NCBI GenBank assembly: GCA_000697335.1
Contig: JNEM01014870.1
Coordinates: 1-44,295, forward strand
From: Conidiobolus incongruus B7586
Taxonomy: Eukaryota; Entomophthoromycota; Entomophthoromycetes; Entomophthorales; Conidiobolaceae
Length of the DNA: 44,295 nucleotides
Direction: 5' to 3'
In this document: in pieces, positions 1 through 11,849 of the stretch
How the letters are laid out: the number at the start of each line of letters is the position of its first letter
Position numbering within the stretch: the stretch's first letter is position 1
The notes under the pieces: model-generated
Database searches by the model: none
Told to the model about the DNA's origin: nothing
Seen by the model: only the letters and a program-made list of their open reading frames with translations
Position numbers and translations under genes: made by a program

Positions 1-620
1 AAATAAATATTCAAAATATATATCTTATAGTCTAATTAAATCTTTACAAAAATTAAAACAACTATATTTAAATATATTATTTTAAAATATAACCAAGAAT
101 TAAGGCTTTTAAAATAAATTATTATAATTAATAAATCAAATGACATTTTATATAATTATTTATTAAAAATATTAATCAATATATTCAGTTTAGTTAAAAT
201 AATCCTTTAATTTAAGTTAAATAATTAAAACATTATATTTATTATTAAATATAATAAACTATAATAATTTATACCACTATTTTTTAATTTATGAAAAATT
301 AATTAATACTTAGTTTTATAAGTTTTTATTTAATAAAATTACTATTAATATAATTGAAAAACTTTTATTATTATATATAATATTTTTAAAATATAATAAA
401 CTAAAGATATAAAAAACTTTTTAATAAAAAATATTAGAAAATCTATCATATTTAATATATTCATTAGATTTTGATATATATTATCACTGGTCTATATAAC
501 GAAAATATATGGTTATAAAATAGTTTTTATATTTATATTTAATTTGTTTATAAAGCATTAAATTTTATATTTTTAATATATAGAATTAATTTTTAAATAT
601 TAAATGTTGGGTTTCTTGCT
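1..620 (+). repeat. AT-rich dispersed repeat, copy C (cut by window start)
   Basis: This very AT-rich stretch aligns by eye, in the same orientation, with about 35,700-36,330. The best blocks are 100-165 against 35,775-35,840, 260-360 against 35,945-36,065, and 380-605 against 36,095-36,315. They share runs such as AAAAACTTTTTAA followed by a diverged but colinear tail, and TTTAATT(G)GTTTATAAA. No open frame of useful length is present. The family is unknown and the element is heavily decayed. The left boundary lies outside the window, and similarity fades near 620. Confidence 0.6.
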
Positions 621-3095
621 TATGTGTATGATCAGAAATTATAATTAAAATGGTAAAAGAAAAGGGTAAGTCTATCTTTTATTCTATGCTTAATTTGACA
701 AAAGACCCTTTTCCTCCCCTGTTTCTTTTATCAATAAAGGTGAAATCAAATAATGACAGATAACTTAATGATTGTGGGATCAGTTAAGATTGTTTGATTT
801 GATGATAATAATGTATGTGGTTGGCAATATTGCCAATATTAAATATTTGCTAAAAATATAGAAAAAATTTATAAATAAAAAAATATTGATTTTATATTAT
901 ATATTTATTTATAAATCTAATATTTTAATATTATTAATTATTTTCATTATCAATAAAGTCTTTTTATTCTATATCTAAGATAATATTTAAATATTAATAT
1001 TTTTTATATTATTAAAAAGGAATTTAATATGAATATATTTATTAATTAACAAGATTATTAATAATATATTAAAGTTTAATTAATGATTTATTAATGAATA
1101 TTTGAATAAAATCTTTATAATCAAATGATTTTTCAATTAATTTCATTTATTAATCTATTTATATAAATTTAATATACTTTAGATCAAAATATATAATTAT
1201 ATTTTCAATTTAAATATTTGCCATATCTTTACCCAATTAGTCCATATATATTTTCCTTTTATATCAGTTTACCCATAATTTACCTTTTATTTTAATTTCC
1301 CTTAAATTGATCCATTCCTATTCCCAATATAAAAGGGGAATATAATAGGGATCTATCTATCCATCTATTTGAAGGAAACTAATTCCAAGTCTTTATCAGA
1401 TCTCCTAATAAAACTCTATATAACTATATTCTAATCCTATAATTTATTAACACTCTAACTTAATTTAATATAATTATCCTAATTTCCAGCACTAGGAGAA
1501 TATAATATTATTGATATTAAATTTATAAGTATGAAAAATATATTTAATTAAAATCATTATATATATAATAGAATAATAAATTATATAATAGTTATTTATT
1601 TATATATTTGTATATTTTTAATTTTTTTATTAAATTTAAATATATAATCTGAATAAAAAATGGTAATAAGTTATTAAAGAATTATATTATATAGATAATA
1701 TCAAAAACCAAAAATATATGAGTTATATTGAATTATAAATCAAAACTCTGAATATTAATTAGAAAAATATTTTATTAAATAAAAAATAATTAAAAGTTTA
1801 TAGATAAATTTAAACATCAGTTTTTGGATATTTAAATATACATATAATTGTTAATGACACGAGATAATAATATCTTATTATTATGTAATTATTTAAATAT
1901 TATAAAATACTTATATTAATTATAATTAATATTATATGTTAAATTTGATAATTTAAATATATTAAATAAAAGAATAATGGCTAAACTTATGTCTATATTT
2001 TTTTGAAATTTCATAATTATTACAATGAAAAAATTGGTTTCAATATATATAATCATATATCCAACTAATTTTAATATTTAGCCAAATGTTGAAGTATAAT
2101 TAAATCTCAATGGGTTATTATAATATACTGGAAACTTTATAAAATTTGGAAATATAAAAAGCTGATAGTAAATTTAATCTTTTTGGAATTATCAAAAACG
2201 TATGTTATGTTATTTCATTATTTCTTTAATTTCAATAAAGTATAAATTACTAAGAAAGTATTTTGAAAATATATATTGTTTAATGAAATTGTAATATTAT
2301 TAATAATTGGAAATTTTAAAGTAATATAATCAACTCATTATAAAGTTCCAGAATAATATTTTGAAATATTCGCGCTCTCATTTATTATTATGAATAAATT
2401 GTGTATTAAATTTGAGTTAGTTTATACATATTATTAGTATAAATTATAACACTTTAAACCAATATCAACTCATTATCATTATCATTATAATATTCTCCCT
2501 TTTCCTATGTAGAATTTCTTTCATATAATCATGATTCTAGGCTAGGAACATTTATTTTTACTAATATATTAAAAATTGTATAGTTTTTTACCATGAAACT
2601 TGACTAAATTATAAGTTGGACTAGTTATATATATATTTGAAAAAGTCTATTATTAGAGTAGTGAATAAGACTTCACAATGATTGTTAGCAATATACGATA
2701 TAATTATGATTAATGATATAATATTTTAATCGATTCACGCCCATATTATATAAAATCGGTCCATTCTTTTATTGTTTAAGATATATAAAATATACACCAC
2801 AAGTCAAATTGAGAATATATCAAAAATTTTAAATGAAAGAAAATTTAGAAAAATTTAATAAATAGAAAGACATTTATATATACAGATATTATTTGAAACT
2901 GGTCTATATTTATTAATCTTTAATCTCAATCAAGTTTTTTTGCAATTAACTTAATAATATTAATCAAATTTAAATGTAAATTAGTGAATATATCATATAA
3001 ATATTTTGATCTTAATTTTGTATTATAATAGATTCATAATTTATAAATGAACAATTACCATAACTCTATTTTGACATTAATGATTAAAAGATTTT
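621..3095. other. Intergenic, no gene seen
   Basis: AT-rich DNA without a supportable coding region. A less AT-rich patch at 600-840 contains a 16-bp perfect palindrome. Another at 1200-1400 has pyrimidine tracts and a TATAAAAGG-like run near 1330, but no gene follows it. Everything else is short A/T runs. Confidence 0.6.
821..836. repeat. 16-bp perfect palindrome
   Basis: TTGGCAATATTGCCAA reads the same on both strands. It carries ATTGCC/GGCAAT half sites and no spacer, so it could be a dimeric factor site or chance. No gene lies next to it. Confidence 0.5.
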
Positions 3096-3347
3096 TTATA
3101 TTGAAACTAATATCACCATAAGGAAGATGCAATAAAATAATATTTTGATTATGGTTAAAAAGCTTTGACAAGAGAATAACTGGAAAAGCAGTCCTGCTAA
3201 TACTTGAAAATTGTATTCCACATTATCTTTAAAATAATTTGGATAATTATGTTCAATTACATAATATTGGTCTATTACACCTTCCATCTATCCAACTTCA
3301 GTTATAAAACCTATTAATGCAAGTATTGTGAGAAATCTGAAGTTCAT
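3096..3347 (-). pseudogene. Possible relic of a small secreted protein
   Basis: Reading the minus strand from an ATG at 3345-3347 gives a signal-peptide-like start (MNFRFLTILALIGFITEVG: hydrophobic core, no early acidic residue). An in-frame TAG follows at 3288-3290, and then 62 more open codons with tyrosine- and asparagine-rich sequence. The start is preceded by an A/T-rich leader. I do not recognise the family. It could be a decayed secreted-protein gene, or a chance frame in AT-rich DNA; one internal stop and the lack of homology keep confidence low. Confidence 0.2.
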
Positions 3348-4033
3348 TATAAACAAAGATTAAGTGATAAAATTTTTGAATAGTTGAACCGATATAAGTT
3401 AAGTCCAGAAAATATTATTATCTTATAAAGTATAACTCTTGACGAAGAAGTTTATAAATCTTATATTCAACCTAAAAGAAATTATATTAGTTCATATCAG
3501 TCAAAACTATATTCAAACTTCTTCAATATATAGAAAAATACTAACTTTATATAAAAAATGTGAATTTAATTATCAATCTATTTTCAAATTGATATTTGAT
3601 AGATTAAGTTATCATATATAGATAATGAATATTACTAGTAAACATAAAGAGTAGTTGAAATTAATTTTTTGACCTTATTTTTAAATAATGTTTAACCTAT
3701 AAAAAAGGAATTTGAATGATTAATATATTTTAATATGCATTTTATATTTTTTTCATTTAACAAATCGAGTTTAAAATGCATTATTTTTAAGTTTGGATTG
3801 GTTATAGAAATATTATGTTTGATCATTCAATTCGACGAGAAATATATCAATCTAATAAATGATATAATATGGTGATTAACTATTGGTTCTATTAATATTA
3901 GTTATCAAATCCACTTTTCATTTCTATAATTGCATATTTCAAATATTATTATTAGGGGTTTATAAAATAAATCATTAAGTAATCATCATCTAATTTCATT
4001 GGTTACCTCGCACGATTTAATCAATTTGAGAGT
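3348..4033. other. Spacer and upstream region of the P450 gene
   Basis: No gene supported. An open frame of about 60 codons near 3440-3620 has AT-driven composition, no ATG start and no family features. The segment 3900-4030 becomes slightly less AT-rich towards the P450 promoter. Confidence 0.5.
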
Positions 4034-4042
4034 TATAAAATA
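4034..4042 (+). promoter_or_regulatory. TATA box of the P450 gene
   Basis: TATAAAATA lies 51 bp before the P450 ATG. If transcription starts about 30 bp downstream, the leader is very short, with its 5' end at or just before a three-codon upstream frame at 4064-4075. Confidence 0.45.
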
Positions 4043-4063
4043 AGAGTGATGTCAACAACTAAA

Positions 4064-4075
4064 ATGAATTTTTAA
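4064..4075 (+). promoter_or_regulatory. Three-codon upstream ORF before P450
   Basis: ATG AAT TTT TAA ends 9 nt before the P450 ATG. It matters only if the transcript starts upstream of 4064, which the sequence does not settle. If included, it could lower translation by forcing reinitiation. Confidence 0.25.
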
Positions 4076-4084
4076 TCTTATAAG

Positions 4085-5585
4085 ATGGATTCCAATTCCT
4101 TAACAATTTCCAAGATAAGCCAATATTTAGCGCTTTGTAGTTTTATCTATTTTATTTATAAAAATGTTATATATCCATATCATTTAAGTCCATACAGGAA
4201 ATTACCTAGACCTAGGAATACATTGTTATATTATTTACAATTACGTTATTACAGGAGTATTGGTAACTTTCAATACTTTTTAGAATTGATAAAGAGATAT
4301 GGTCCAGTTGTGCATTTGAGCAAGAATATTGTTTTAATTAACGATCCAGAAGCTAAGAAACATTTTTTGACTTATAAATTTCCAAAGCCTGGATTGTATA
4401 GTGTATTCGATATTAATGGACCTAATTTGTTTTCAACCACTGACAAGGATTTTCACAGTAAAATGAAGAAATTGTTGTCGCCAGCTTTCAATTCTAAGAC
4501 CTTGACAAGTTTGGAAGCTACTATATATCGGGTGGGAAGTCAGTCACTAGTGAATTATTTGAAAGACTTGTCAGTTGGTAAGGACGAAAGAGCGATTGAA
4601 GTAGATATGGCTCATCTATTCCATTGTACCACATTGGACGTCATCAGTACATTAATATTTGGAACCAATTTAAATACCACCGTTGATCGCAACAAGGGTG
4701 ATTACTATATTAAAGAACTGGCAAAAACTCAAAAAATGATGTTTTTGAGAACTTTAATCCCCTACTATTACAAAATCCCGTTCACTATGGAGAAGCTGTT
4801 TACACCAATGATTTTGAGGAATATTGCTTTGAGAAAAACTGAAAGAAAGAATGATATTTTACAGAGTATGATTGATAGTGAGGATCCCGAAACCGGATTG
4901 AAATTAACCGATACTGAAATTGTGGATGAGTGTTTGATTCTCCTGTTTGCAGGGATGGATACTACAGCAAATACTCTCACCTGGACCATGTACGAACTAT
5001 TGAAGAATCCTGAAATTTATAAACTTGTTGAAGATGAGATAATTAATCACTTTTCAGATTTGAATGAACCTATCACTTTGGATAAAGCTAAACGTGAATT
5101 GAAATATTTGGAAGCGGCCATTTTGGAGAGTATGAGGAAGAATCCAGTTGCTGGTGGCGGCGTTTCAAGAATGGTTCCCAAAGGTGGTGTAACTGTTGCT
5201 GGTCACTATCTTCCAGAAAAGGCATAGTATTATATTTTATTATTCTATTAGTATTTTAACCTTACATATTTAGACAATTATACTCTACCGAGTATATAAC
5301 ATGCACCACGATCCTTCCTTTTGGGACAATCCTGAAGTATTCGACATCCAACGATTCTTAGGGGACCGCAGAGAAGAGAACAAAGCACAAATGATGACAT
5401 TTGGACTAGGGACAAGATCTTGCATTGGGAGAGAGTTAGCATGGAATGAAATTTATTTAGTGCTAGCGAATCTAATCAGGAATTTTAAATTTGAATTGGT
5501 AGATACTGATTTGACCCCATTTTTGAAGTTTTTGTACCAGCCTAAAGAGAAGAGGATGAGGGTGAAGGTATCATTGAGAGATTGA
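4085..5585 (+). CDS. Cytochrome P450 monooxygenase, two exons with a GC-AG intron
   Basis: Join 4085-5221 and 5274-5585 gives 482 residues, normal for a microsomal P450. An N-terminal hydrophobic anchor (about residues 12-31) is followed by a proline-rich hinge (LPRPR), so the enzyme should sit on the ER facing the cytosol. The I-helix oxygen-activation motif is AGMDTT (289-294), the K-helix ExxR is E348-R351, and the heme-ligand loop is FGLGTRSCIG (422-431) with Cys429 as thiolate ligand. The reading frame ends in TAG just after LPEKA, yet the downstream frame continues the P450 fold (TIILYRVYNMHHDP). Splicing at AAG|GCATAG...TTTAG|ACA joins LPEK to TIILYRV in frame. The nearest GT donor would create a stop. 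Substrate cannot be told from sequence. The subfamily was not assigned. Confidence 0.9.
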
Positions 5586-6999
5586 AATTATTGGAATTAT
5601 ATCAATATTGGTAGCTCAATTGAATATTCTCATATTTGATGTTAAATTTGGTCATTATTATAAAGTGATTAAAGCAGTCAAACTTAGAGATTAAAGATAT
5701 TCATTATTATACTTTATTTTCTATAATTTTAATTGTCATTATTTTTTTCAATAATTTCATTTTATTAAGCCATTGATTTACAAATTAACTGATAATTAAA
5801 ATATGAATCAAAGTATAAGTTCTAATTTATCAATCAATATTTATAACCTCATTAATTATTTCAACAAGCATATTTTTTAAATCCAAAATTCATTTTTAAC
5901 ATATTATTTAGATTTTGTAAACCAATTAAGTTTGAAATGTCAATAAAATCAAATATCTTGTCATATTATGGACTATGATTCTAATTGATGATTTAGAATT
6001 ATATAATCATATTTTCCAAAATTTGTCATATAATGACCAATATTAATTAATTAATATTACCTTAACAAATTCGAAAATTATCGTGGTTGAAAAGATTGAA
6101 TTTAATAATTGATGATCTACAGGATCGAGTCATAGCTATTCAGACTGAAGTTTGGTTTGACTTTAATTATAAAATTTTTATTTAAAACAAGTTATTATTA
6201 AATAATAAGCTTATCAATTGAAGTCAATATATTAAATTATATTTTTATTGATATTACAGCTTATATATAGTTATTCAATATATTAAAATTGAATTTAAAA
6301 AAATTTACATCACAATTTTTAAATTTGAATATTTGATACTAACCGATCAAGTTTTAATATATTTTCAAATGATACAGAAATAATTTATATAAAAAAGAGA
6401 TTTAACGAACGCAGTTTGGAATCAAGTCATTTAAGTTTAAACAAACAACTAATATTAATTTTGTGTATGAATGCTTCAGTCTAAAGCTCGGTGAGTCGAA
6501 TATGTAGATATTAATGTGATAAAAAATAAATTTACATAGTTTTGAGAATTAATTTATTAATTTGAATCCATTGTTATATTTTTTAAATATCTATTTGTAA
6601 TTATTATAAATTGAAATATTGAAATGATAACCTTGGTTCTAGAAAAAAGTCATCTGAATGTTGGAAGTGAAACTTTAAATTGATCGGAATTCATATAATC
6701 AGATTATAATAAATAGGTATATTCATCTTAACAATAAGATAGTAATATACTCAAGCAGATTTAAATAAAATAAAAATATAAATAAGAGGATAGATCAATA
6801 AGTTTGAAAAAATAATTTTGTGATGTACGAAAATTATATAAATTAAAGTGTCTAAAAATATTCTTTTTTCTAAAAGCTAAACACTATCATAAGTTTCACA
6901 ACATTAAAATTAAAATACTGCATATTGAATTGATATTAAACTATGTTGAATATATATATATATCATATAATATTAAAAAATTATAATTGATTGCCACGT
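5586..6999. other. Intergenic, no gene supported
   Basis: AT-rich spacer after the P450. One stretch of about 30 open codons near 6415-6512 has slightly mixed composition but no recognisable family. Nothing else stands out. Confidence 0.5.
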
Positions 7000-7590
7000 T
7001 TTGCGCAATGCTGAAGGGGGTCAAAGTGGTTAACTCACCAATCTCTGGGGGTGGAAAGAACGTCCAAGGCAAGCTGGACGAGCCAAGGTGCACAAATAAC
7101 TAGCTGATTAGCGAGCATAGTGAGCAAGTTTGGAGGATACGTCATCACTCTATGGTCAACGATGATATATTGGCATGAATTCATATGATCCTATATTGTT
7201 AAATAAAATTGATAAATTAATTGGATATTAATTAGTTCTTAATAATGATTTTATTGATATTCTAAGTTTGAACCAGAGCTGGCGAAAGTTGTTTGGGTCG
7301 AGAGTCCAATTAAACCTCTCTCTTTTTGGTGACAACTTATGCTCTTATCGGCATTTATGGGTCTAAAGATGCACCTATCATCATGGGCTTCATGGTGTGG
7401 GTTCCATAGATAGGATAGTTCCCAATCCACTCCTTCAGTCGGTTTCGGCGAGTGCTTCTCGCCAGTCTGGGTTGACCTGACACGTTGACAACCCGACAAC
7501 TCTGACAATAATATTGAAAAATGATGATGTAATGTGGATTTTTATCAATTAAAGTTTACCATGATTGAAACTTTGAATTTAGCTAATCAA
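7000..7590 (+). pseudogene. Relic of a Cys/Met-metabolism PLP enzyme (cystathionine lyase/synthase family)
   Basis: A GC-richer island in AT-rich DNA. Pieces read in shifting frames follow the order of a Cys/Met PLP-dependent enzyme: a piece like the R..N...L..LE segment near 7070-7100, LASIVSKFGGYVIT near 7115-7150 (matching the substrate-domain strand before the DVYGGT loop), NDDI just after it, NDFIDIL near 7240-7263, then FEPELAKVVWVESPIKP at 7267-7317. That last piece is the family's KLVWxESPTNP segment. GSKDAPIIMG near 7345-7375 resembles the GHSDxIMG stretch, but the PLP-lysine region between them seems deleted. Several frame changes and stops make it dead. It could have been a cystathionine gamma-lyase, beta-lyase or gamma-synthase; I cannot say which. 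The right end is vague. Confidence 0.6.
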
Positions 7591-7729
7591 ATCCATTCAA
7601 TCTGGTGTAATCAACATATAATCATTAAAATTTAGATAGATTGAGATTAAAAAGGTTGTCAAAGTTTAGTATATATACACCTCTCAGCTTACAGCCAATT
7701 CTAAACTATCCAATTTAACTAAGAATAAA

Positions 7730-8715
7730 ATGTCAAGGTTTGATTAGATAATTATTATTTATCAATCACAGTAATTGTAATTATAATTTATCAATTACTA
7801 TTCTTTGAAATTGCTTAGACTTTTCAATTTGATATGGTTAGAGATTTTGCAAGTGATAGTAATGCTGAGATAATTTGTATTTTGACGTTGATATTGGGTC
7901 AGGCATGTATTATATATATATAGTCATAACTATGATCTGAACCTATAAAATAGATATATCATTCAAGGCAAATCACAATTACCATTCGTGCATCAGTATG
8001 CGGCATACGATTACCAGGTAACAACTACTATAAACTTTGGAAATTAAATTTAAAATTAATGCATCATTAGGATCATACAGGTTTAATATTATACCGTATT
8101 TTAAAAACTCAAGAAGATCACAGATTTGATCAAATTCGCATCCAATTCATCAAATATTTAAGATTTAGGATCTTTCAAATGTTAAGAATTTTTGCAATTT
8201 ATCTATCTGTAACATTCTCAAACTCTCCAGATTATTTCACAGATACTCTGGTTCAATTCGGTACTGCTACTGATATTGTTGGTTAGATACTATTTGTAAT
8301 GGGATTGGGTATTGAAAAGGTGTCAGATGTACAAAAATTTATATGTAATCGAAAGAGATCGAGTGAATTGGAGATTATTAGAAAGGGATTATGGAAGTTT
8401 TAAAACCATCTTAATTATTCTGGTGAGATTGTGTTATTGTAAGCGATAGTCTATAGATTGATCATTGATAGTACTAATCACGATTAGGTGCAACATATTT
8501 CTAATCTATCTAAGCTCCACCCCTTCAGCAAACAATTTTCTAAGAATTTAGGGGATAATAAGTCCATTGTATAAAACATTTTTACTATTCTTCGTCAGCG
8601 GGACTCCTATCAGTGAATCGAATAAAGAGCGAAAATATTTGGAATCTAATCAATTCAACATTTGGAAATCATATTCTCAAAAACCTGAGTATTGATACCC
8701 TAACCTAATTCGTTA
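7730..8715 (+). pseudogene. Relic of a DUF1295 / steroid-5-alpha-reductase-like membrane protein
   Basis: Codons from 7957 read YHSRQITITIRASVCGIRLP up to 8017. A retained 63-nt intron (8018-8080, GTAACA...ACAG) is in phase, and the frame then continues LILYRILKTQEDHRFDQIR. This is the DUF1295 pattern of WGxRLG..YRILK..ED.RFD..R. The frame runs 67 codons to TAG at 8284, then ILFVMGLGIEKVSDVQKF to TAA at 8401, then NHLNYSGEIVLL to TAA at 8440. A C-terminal piece in another frame (ISPLYKTFLLFFVSGTPI, about 8558-8615) gives the usual SPL...LLxFVSGxPxxE ending. Live members are polytopic membrane proteins thought to reduce lipid-like substrates. The ATG at 7730, with a TATATATA-containing leader, may be the old start, but the first 75 codons are not recognisable. 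Confidence 0.8.
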
Positions 8716-9596
8716 TATTAGAGATTGCCAAAATGTATCAAGACTTGGATTTTACTGGATTTGTCTATTTATTATAATAGGAATTATGAGAATCAGTCAG
8801 TTTAAATATAAAATACAAAATTATATTAAAAATTTTCAGTAAATCGATATCATAGTAATAAAAAAATCATCATATCTTGTCAAAATCTTAATATTGTTTA
8901 TCCATATATTCAAGTAAATTGTTTAGTACAATCTATAACTTGGTTATATTTTAATTACTATAACATTCATATTTTATCATTAGAAATTACGTTCACTTGA
9001 ATATTATTTCAGATTATGTTTAATATATATCCATACTCTAATTGCGTCCGCCAAACCTATATTAAACAATCTATTAATCTTAGTCCCAATTCAATCATTC
9101 TCAATTCACTAACAGTCATTGAAATATAACAAAAATGATAATTTATAATTATTAATTCATTTAAATAATATAAAATTCCAAATTCCAAATTTCAACAAAT
9201 TTTGTGACTTTTAAATATCTATCAAGTCAATTCAAACTTAATGGAGATAGATTTTAGATTGAAGATACTGTAATAATAATTATTATTATTATTATAAGTG
9301 GTGTGATTTGATTCACAATTTCCTTATTCTTACAGATTTGGAGGTGTCTAATAATTTAGTAATGGCTAAGGTTTCAAATTTTCAAGATTTAACAACAAAT
9401 AACTCATTTATGAAATAAATTAATAAATTTTATTACTCAATATAGATTGGTTTAAATTGAATTGTAAATAATAAAACTATATGGTTTATATAGTTTTTTA
9501 TATCAATTTTAATCAATTAAGCATTATCCTTCGATATAGAAATTTGATTTTTATATTATTTATTTAATATTAGACAATTCTAAAATTCCAAATTGT
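8716..9596. other. Spacer 3' of the acyl-CoA synthetase, possible exon scrap
   Basis: AT-rich. At 9337-9418 a frame following a TTCTTACAG acceptor-like site reads LEVSNNLVMAKVSNFQDL and ends in TAA at 9416. It might be the last exon of a vanished gene, but has no family signature. A short trinucleotide run (AAT/ATT) lies near 9271-9296. Confidence 0.35.
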
Positions 9597-11789
9597 TTAA
9601 TTACTGGAAATTTTATCATAGAGCTCCTCCAATTTATCTTTGTAATGAGCTTTGAGGGCAGGTCGTTTCAATTTCATAGTGGCAGTTGCTAATCCATTAT
9701 CTTCGTTGAAGACATTGGGCTCGATAATGAAACCCTTCACCTTTTCAAAGCCGCTGAGTTCGCGCTGATTATTGCCATGTTCGATTAAATCTTGAATTAA
9801 TCTCTCTTGAATTTCTGGATCTGCACACAATTCCTCGAGGGTGGCTTCCTTGTCCCCCCCGATGGATCGTGCCCACGGGATAAAGGTATCGGGGTCGGGG
9901 ACGACGACTCCAACGAGACAGTTGCGATTAGGGTCGCCATAAACCCAGACCATTTGGACTGCATGATGGGTTAGGTAGAAGCCTTCGATACGCTCGGGTG
10001 AAACAAATTCACCCTGACTCAATTTGAAGATGTGGGCTTTACGATCGATAATCTTAATAGTGTTTGACTTGGTCAAAGTTCCAATATCGCCAGTTGCATA
10101 AAATCCATCTTCATCGAGGGATTTCTTCCATTTCTCCTCATCCTTGAAGTACCCTTTAACGATATTGTCACCTCTGAGCATGATCTCACCCTTCGGCTCG
10201 TCAGAGTCTGTAAAGTACCCCATTTCTGGGACATCTCGAAGTTTCATTTCCATATATGGAGCGATTGGGCCGACGTGATCGCGATTGAGATCGCCGGGAC
10301 GGGTAAGGGAAGCGACGCATGATGTTTCAGTAGACCCGTAACCTTCGAAAAACTCCACGCCGAAGCACACAGACAGGAAGTCAATCACTTCGCCCTTGAT
10401 AGGAGCTGATCCCGTGAACATTCGTTCGATTCTTCCTCCTAATTGAGCTTTCACCTTATTGAATACGATTCTATCCCAGAATGGATGATCTAAACCTTTT
10501 CCTTCCTTATAGTTTTTCATCTTGGCTTCAAATGCTGCGTTAAAGATCTTTTTCCTTAGGAATGTCCCACCATTAACTTTTGCTAGAATCGCATTATAAA
10601 TTCTATTATATAATCTTGGAACACTAACGAAGTACGTAGGCCTCAATAGTTGGATATCTTCAAGGAGTAGCTTGGGATTATTACGCCATATACCAATAGT
10701 TCCACCAGTACTAATAGCCATATAAGTCCCTATTCGTTCCAAGACATGAGAAAGTGGCAAGTAGTTTAGATATACTATGGTTCCTTTGACTTCATACTTG
10801 GCGATATTTTCCAAGAATCCAGCTTGAGTCATGGCGTTTTTGTTGGTGATCATAGCTCCCTTTGGACGTCCCGTCGTTCCGGAAGTATAGCAAATTGTGA
10901 CCACGTGATCTGGCTTTTGGGTATATGGCTCTTCGGGATTCATGTACCCCAAGCGGTCAACTTCACCAAAATCGTAAATATGAATCCCTTTACTCTCGGC
11001 CCAATTGCGTAAAATATGAGATGGAGTGCCTGCGGGAGCGTCTTTGGGTAATGGATCCATACTAATAATAACTTTAAGCTTTGGAATTGCTTCCTTAGTC
11101 CTCAACAATCTGTAGATCATATCACCGTTGGCCACTACCATTCTTACCTCCGAGTGATTCAAAACATACTCCAAGACTTCCTGACCATAAGTATCAAATA
11201 AGCCAACAGTAGTTACATTCATGCCGAAGCAAGCCAAATCAGTCAAGAGCCACTCAATTCTATTAGGGCCATAGATCCCAATAGTCTTGAGTACATCAGT
11301 ATTCTCGAGATCTTCTTGGGGGATATCCCTCAAAATGTGCTCATCCATTAAGTACATTAAACCACTTCTAAGATTGTTCACCTTCTTCTCAACTTCGTAA
11401 TAGGTTAAAAATTCGAAATTGCCCCACTTTCCAGTCTTTGGATTCTTGCGACGCTGGCCTACTAGTGGACGTTCTGAAAATTTGCCTAACTCTGAATAAC
11501 TGGGTTAATCATTGGAAATATCTTGATGAATTAGAATGACTCACTTTCGCTAATCAAAGAATACACGGTCTTGTGACTTTCAGGATGAGGTTTGAATATG
11601 CCATCTTGATAATTGTCTGAACGATAAATAGCTAATCCCCAAGATTAATCAAAATTTCCAATTCAACCTATTATTCTAAATACCTGTCTCTCCCTGTTTC
11701 TTCGTCCCAGGCACGGGATGCATTTGTCTATTCAAATTAATATGAAAATTTTCATGAGTCCTCTTTTCAAATTCTTCTAAATTCATCAT
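9597..11789 (-). CDS. Long-chain fatty acid--CoA ligase (acyl-CoA synthetase)
   Basis: Join on the minus strand 11789-11684, 11631-11545 and 11491-9597: 695 residues, matching yeast Faa-type ligases (about 700). Introns are 52 nt (11632-11683) and 53 nt (11492-11544), both phase 1, with GTATTT and GTGAGT donors. It activates long-chain fatty acids to acyl-CoA with ATP through an acyl-adenylate. The nucleotide loop YTSGTTGRPKG spans 266-276, GYGSTET 448-454, YATGDIG 529-535, and the fatty-acyl-synthetase signature around IDRKAHIFKLSQGEFVSPE follows at about 546-564. There is no strong transmembrane anchor, and the C-terminus SSN is not a PTS1, so a peroxisomal location is not indicated. Two consecutive ATGs begin the frame; the first is taken. 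A diverged dead copy lies 5 kb upstream on the same strand. Confidence 0.95.
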
Positions 11790-11832
11790 CTTTAACTAAA
11801 AACAAATCACACCTTGCAATCTCAGATTCACT

Positions 11833-11841
11833 CTATTTATA
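11833..11841 (-). promoter_or_regulatory. TATA box of the acyl-CoA synthetase gene
   Basis: TATAAATAG on the minus strand, 44 bp before the ATG at 11789, implying a leader of only about 10-20 nt. A 12-nt GAAACCCCAGTC-type patch lies just upstream of it. Confidence 0.45.
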
Positions 11842-11849
11842 TTGGGACT

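Noticed and set aside
7018-7165. tRNA-derived SINE: GGTCAAAGTGGTTAACTC looks like a tRNA A box
   Set aside because: No B box at the right distance, no tail, no second copy in the window, and the PLP-enzyme reading covers it.
7251-7508. 85-codon minus-strand frame in the GC-rich island
   Set aside because: The plus strand of the same interval reads as a cystathionine-lyase-type fossil, which explains the composition better. The minus-strand peptide has no family features.
9337-9418. Last exon of a live gene before the acyl-CoA synthetase 3' end
   Set aside because: An acceptor-like site and a short frame exist, but no upstream exon with matching phase or any homology was found.
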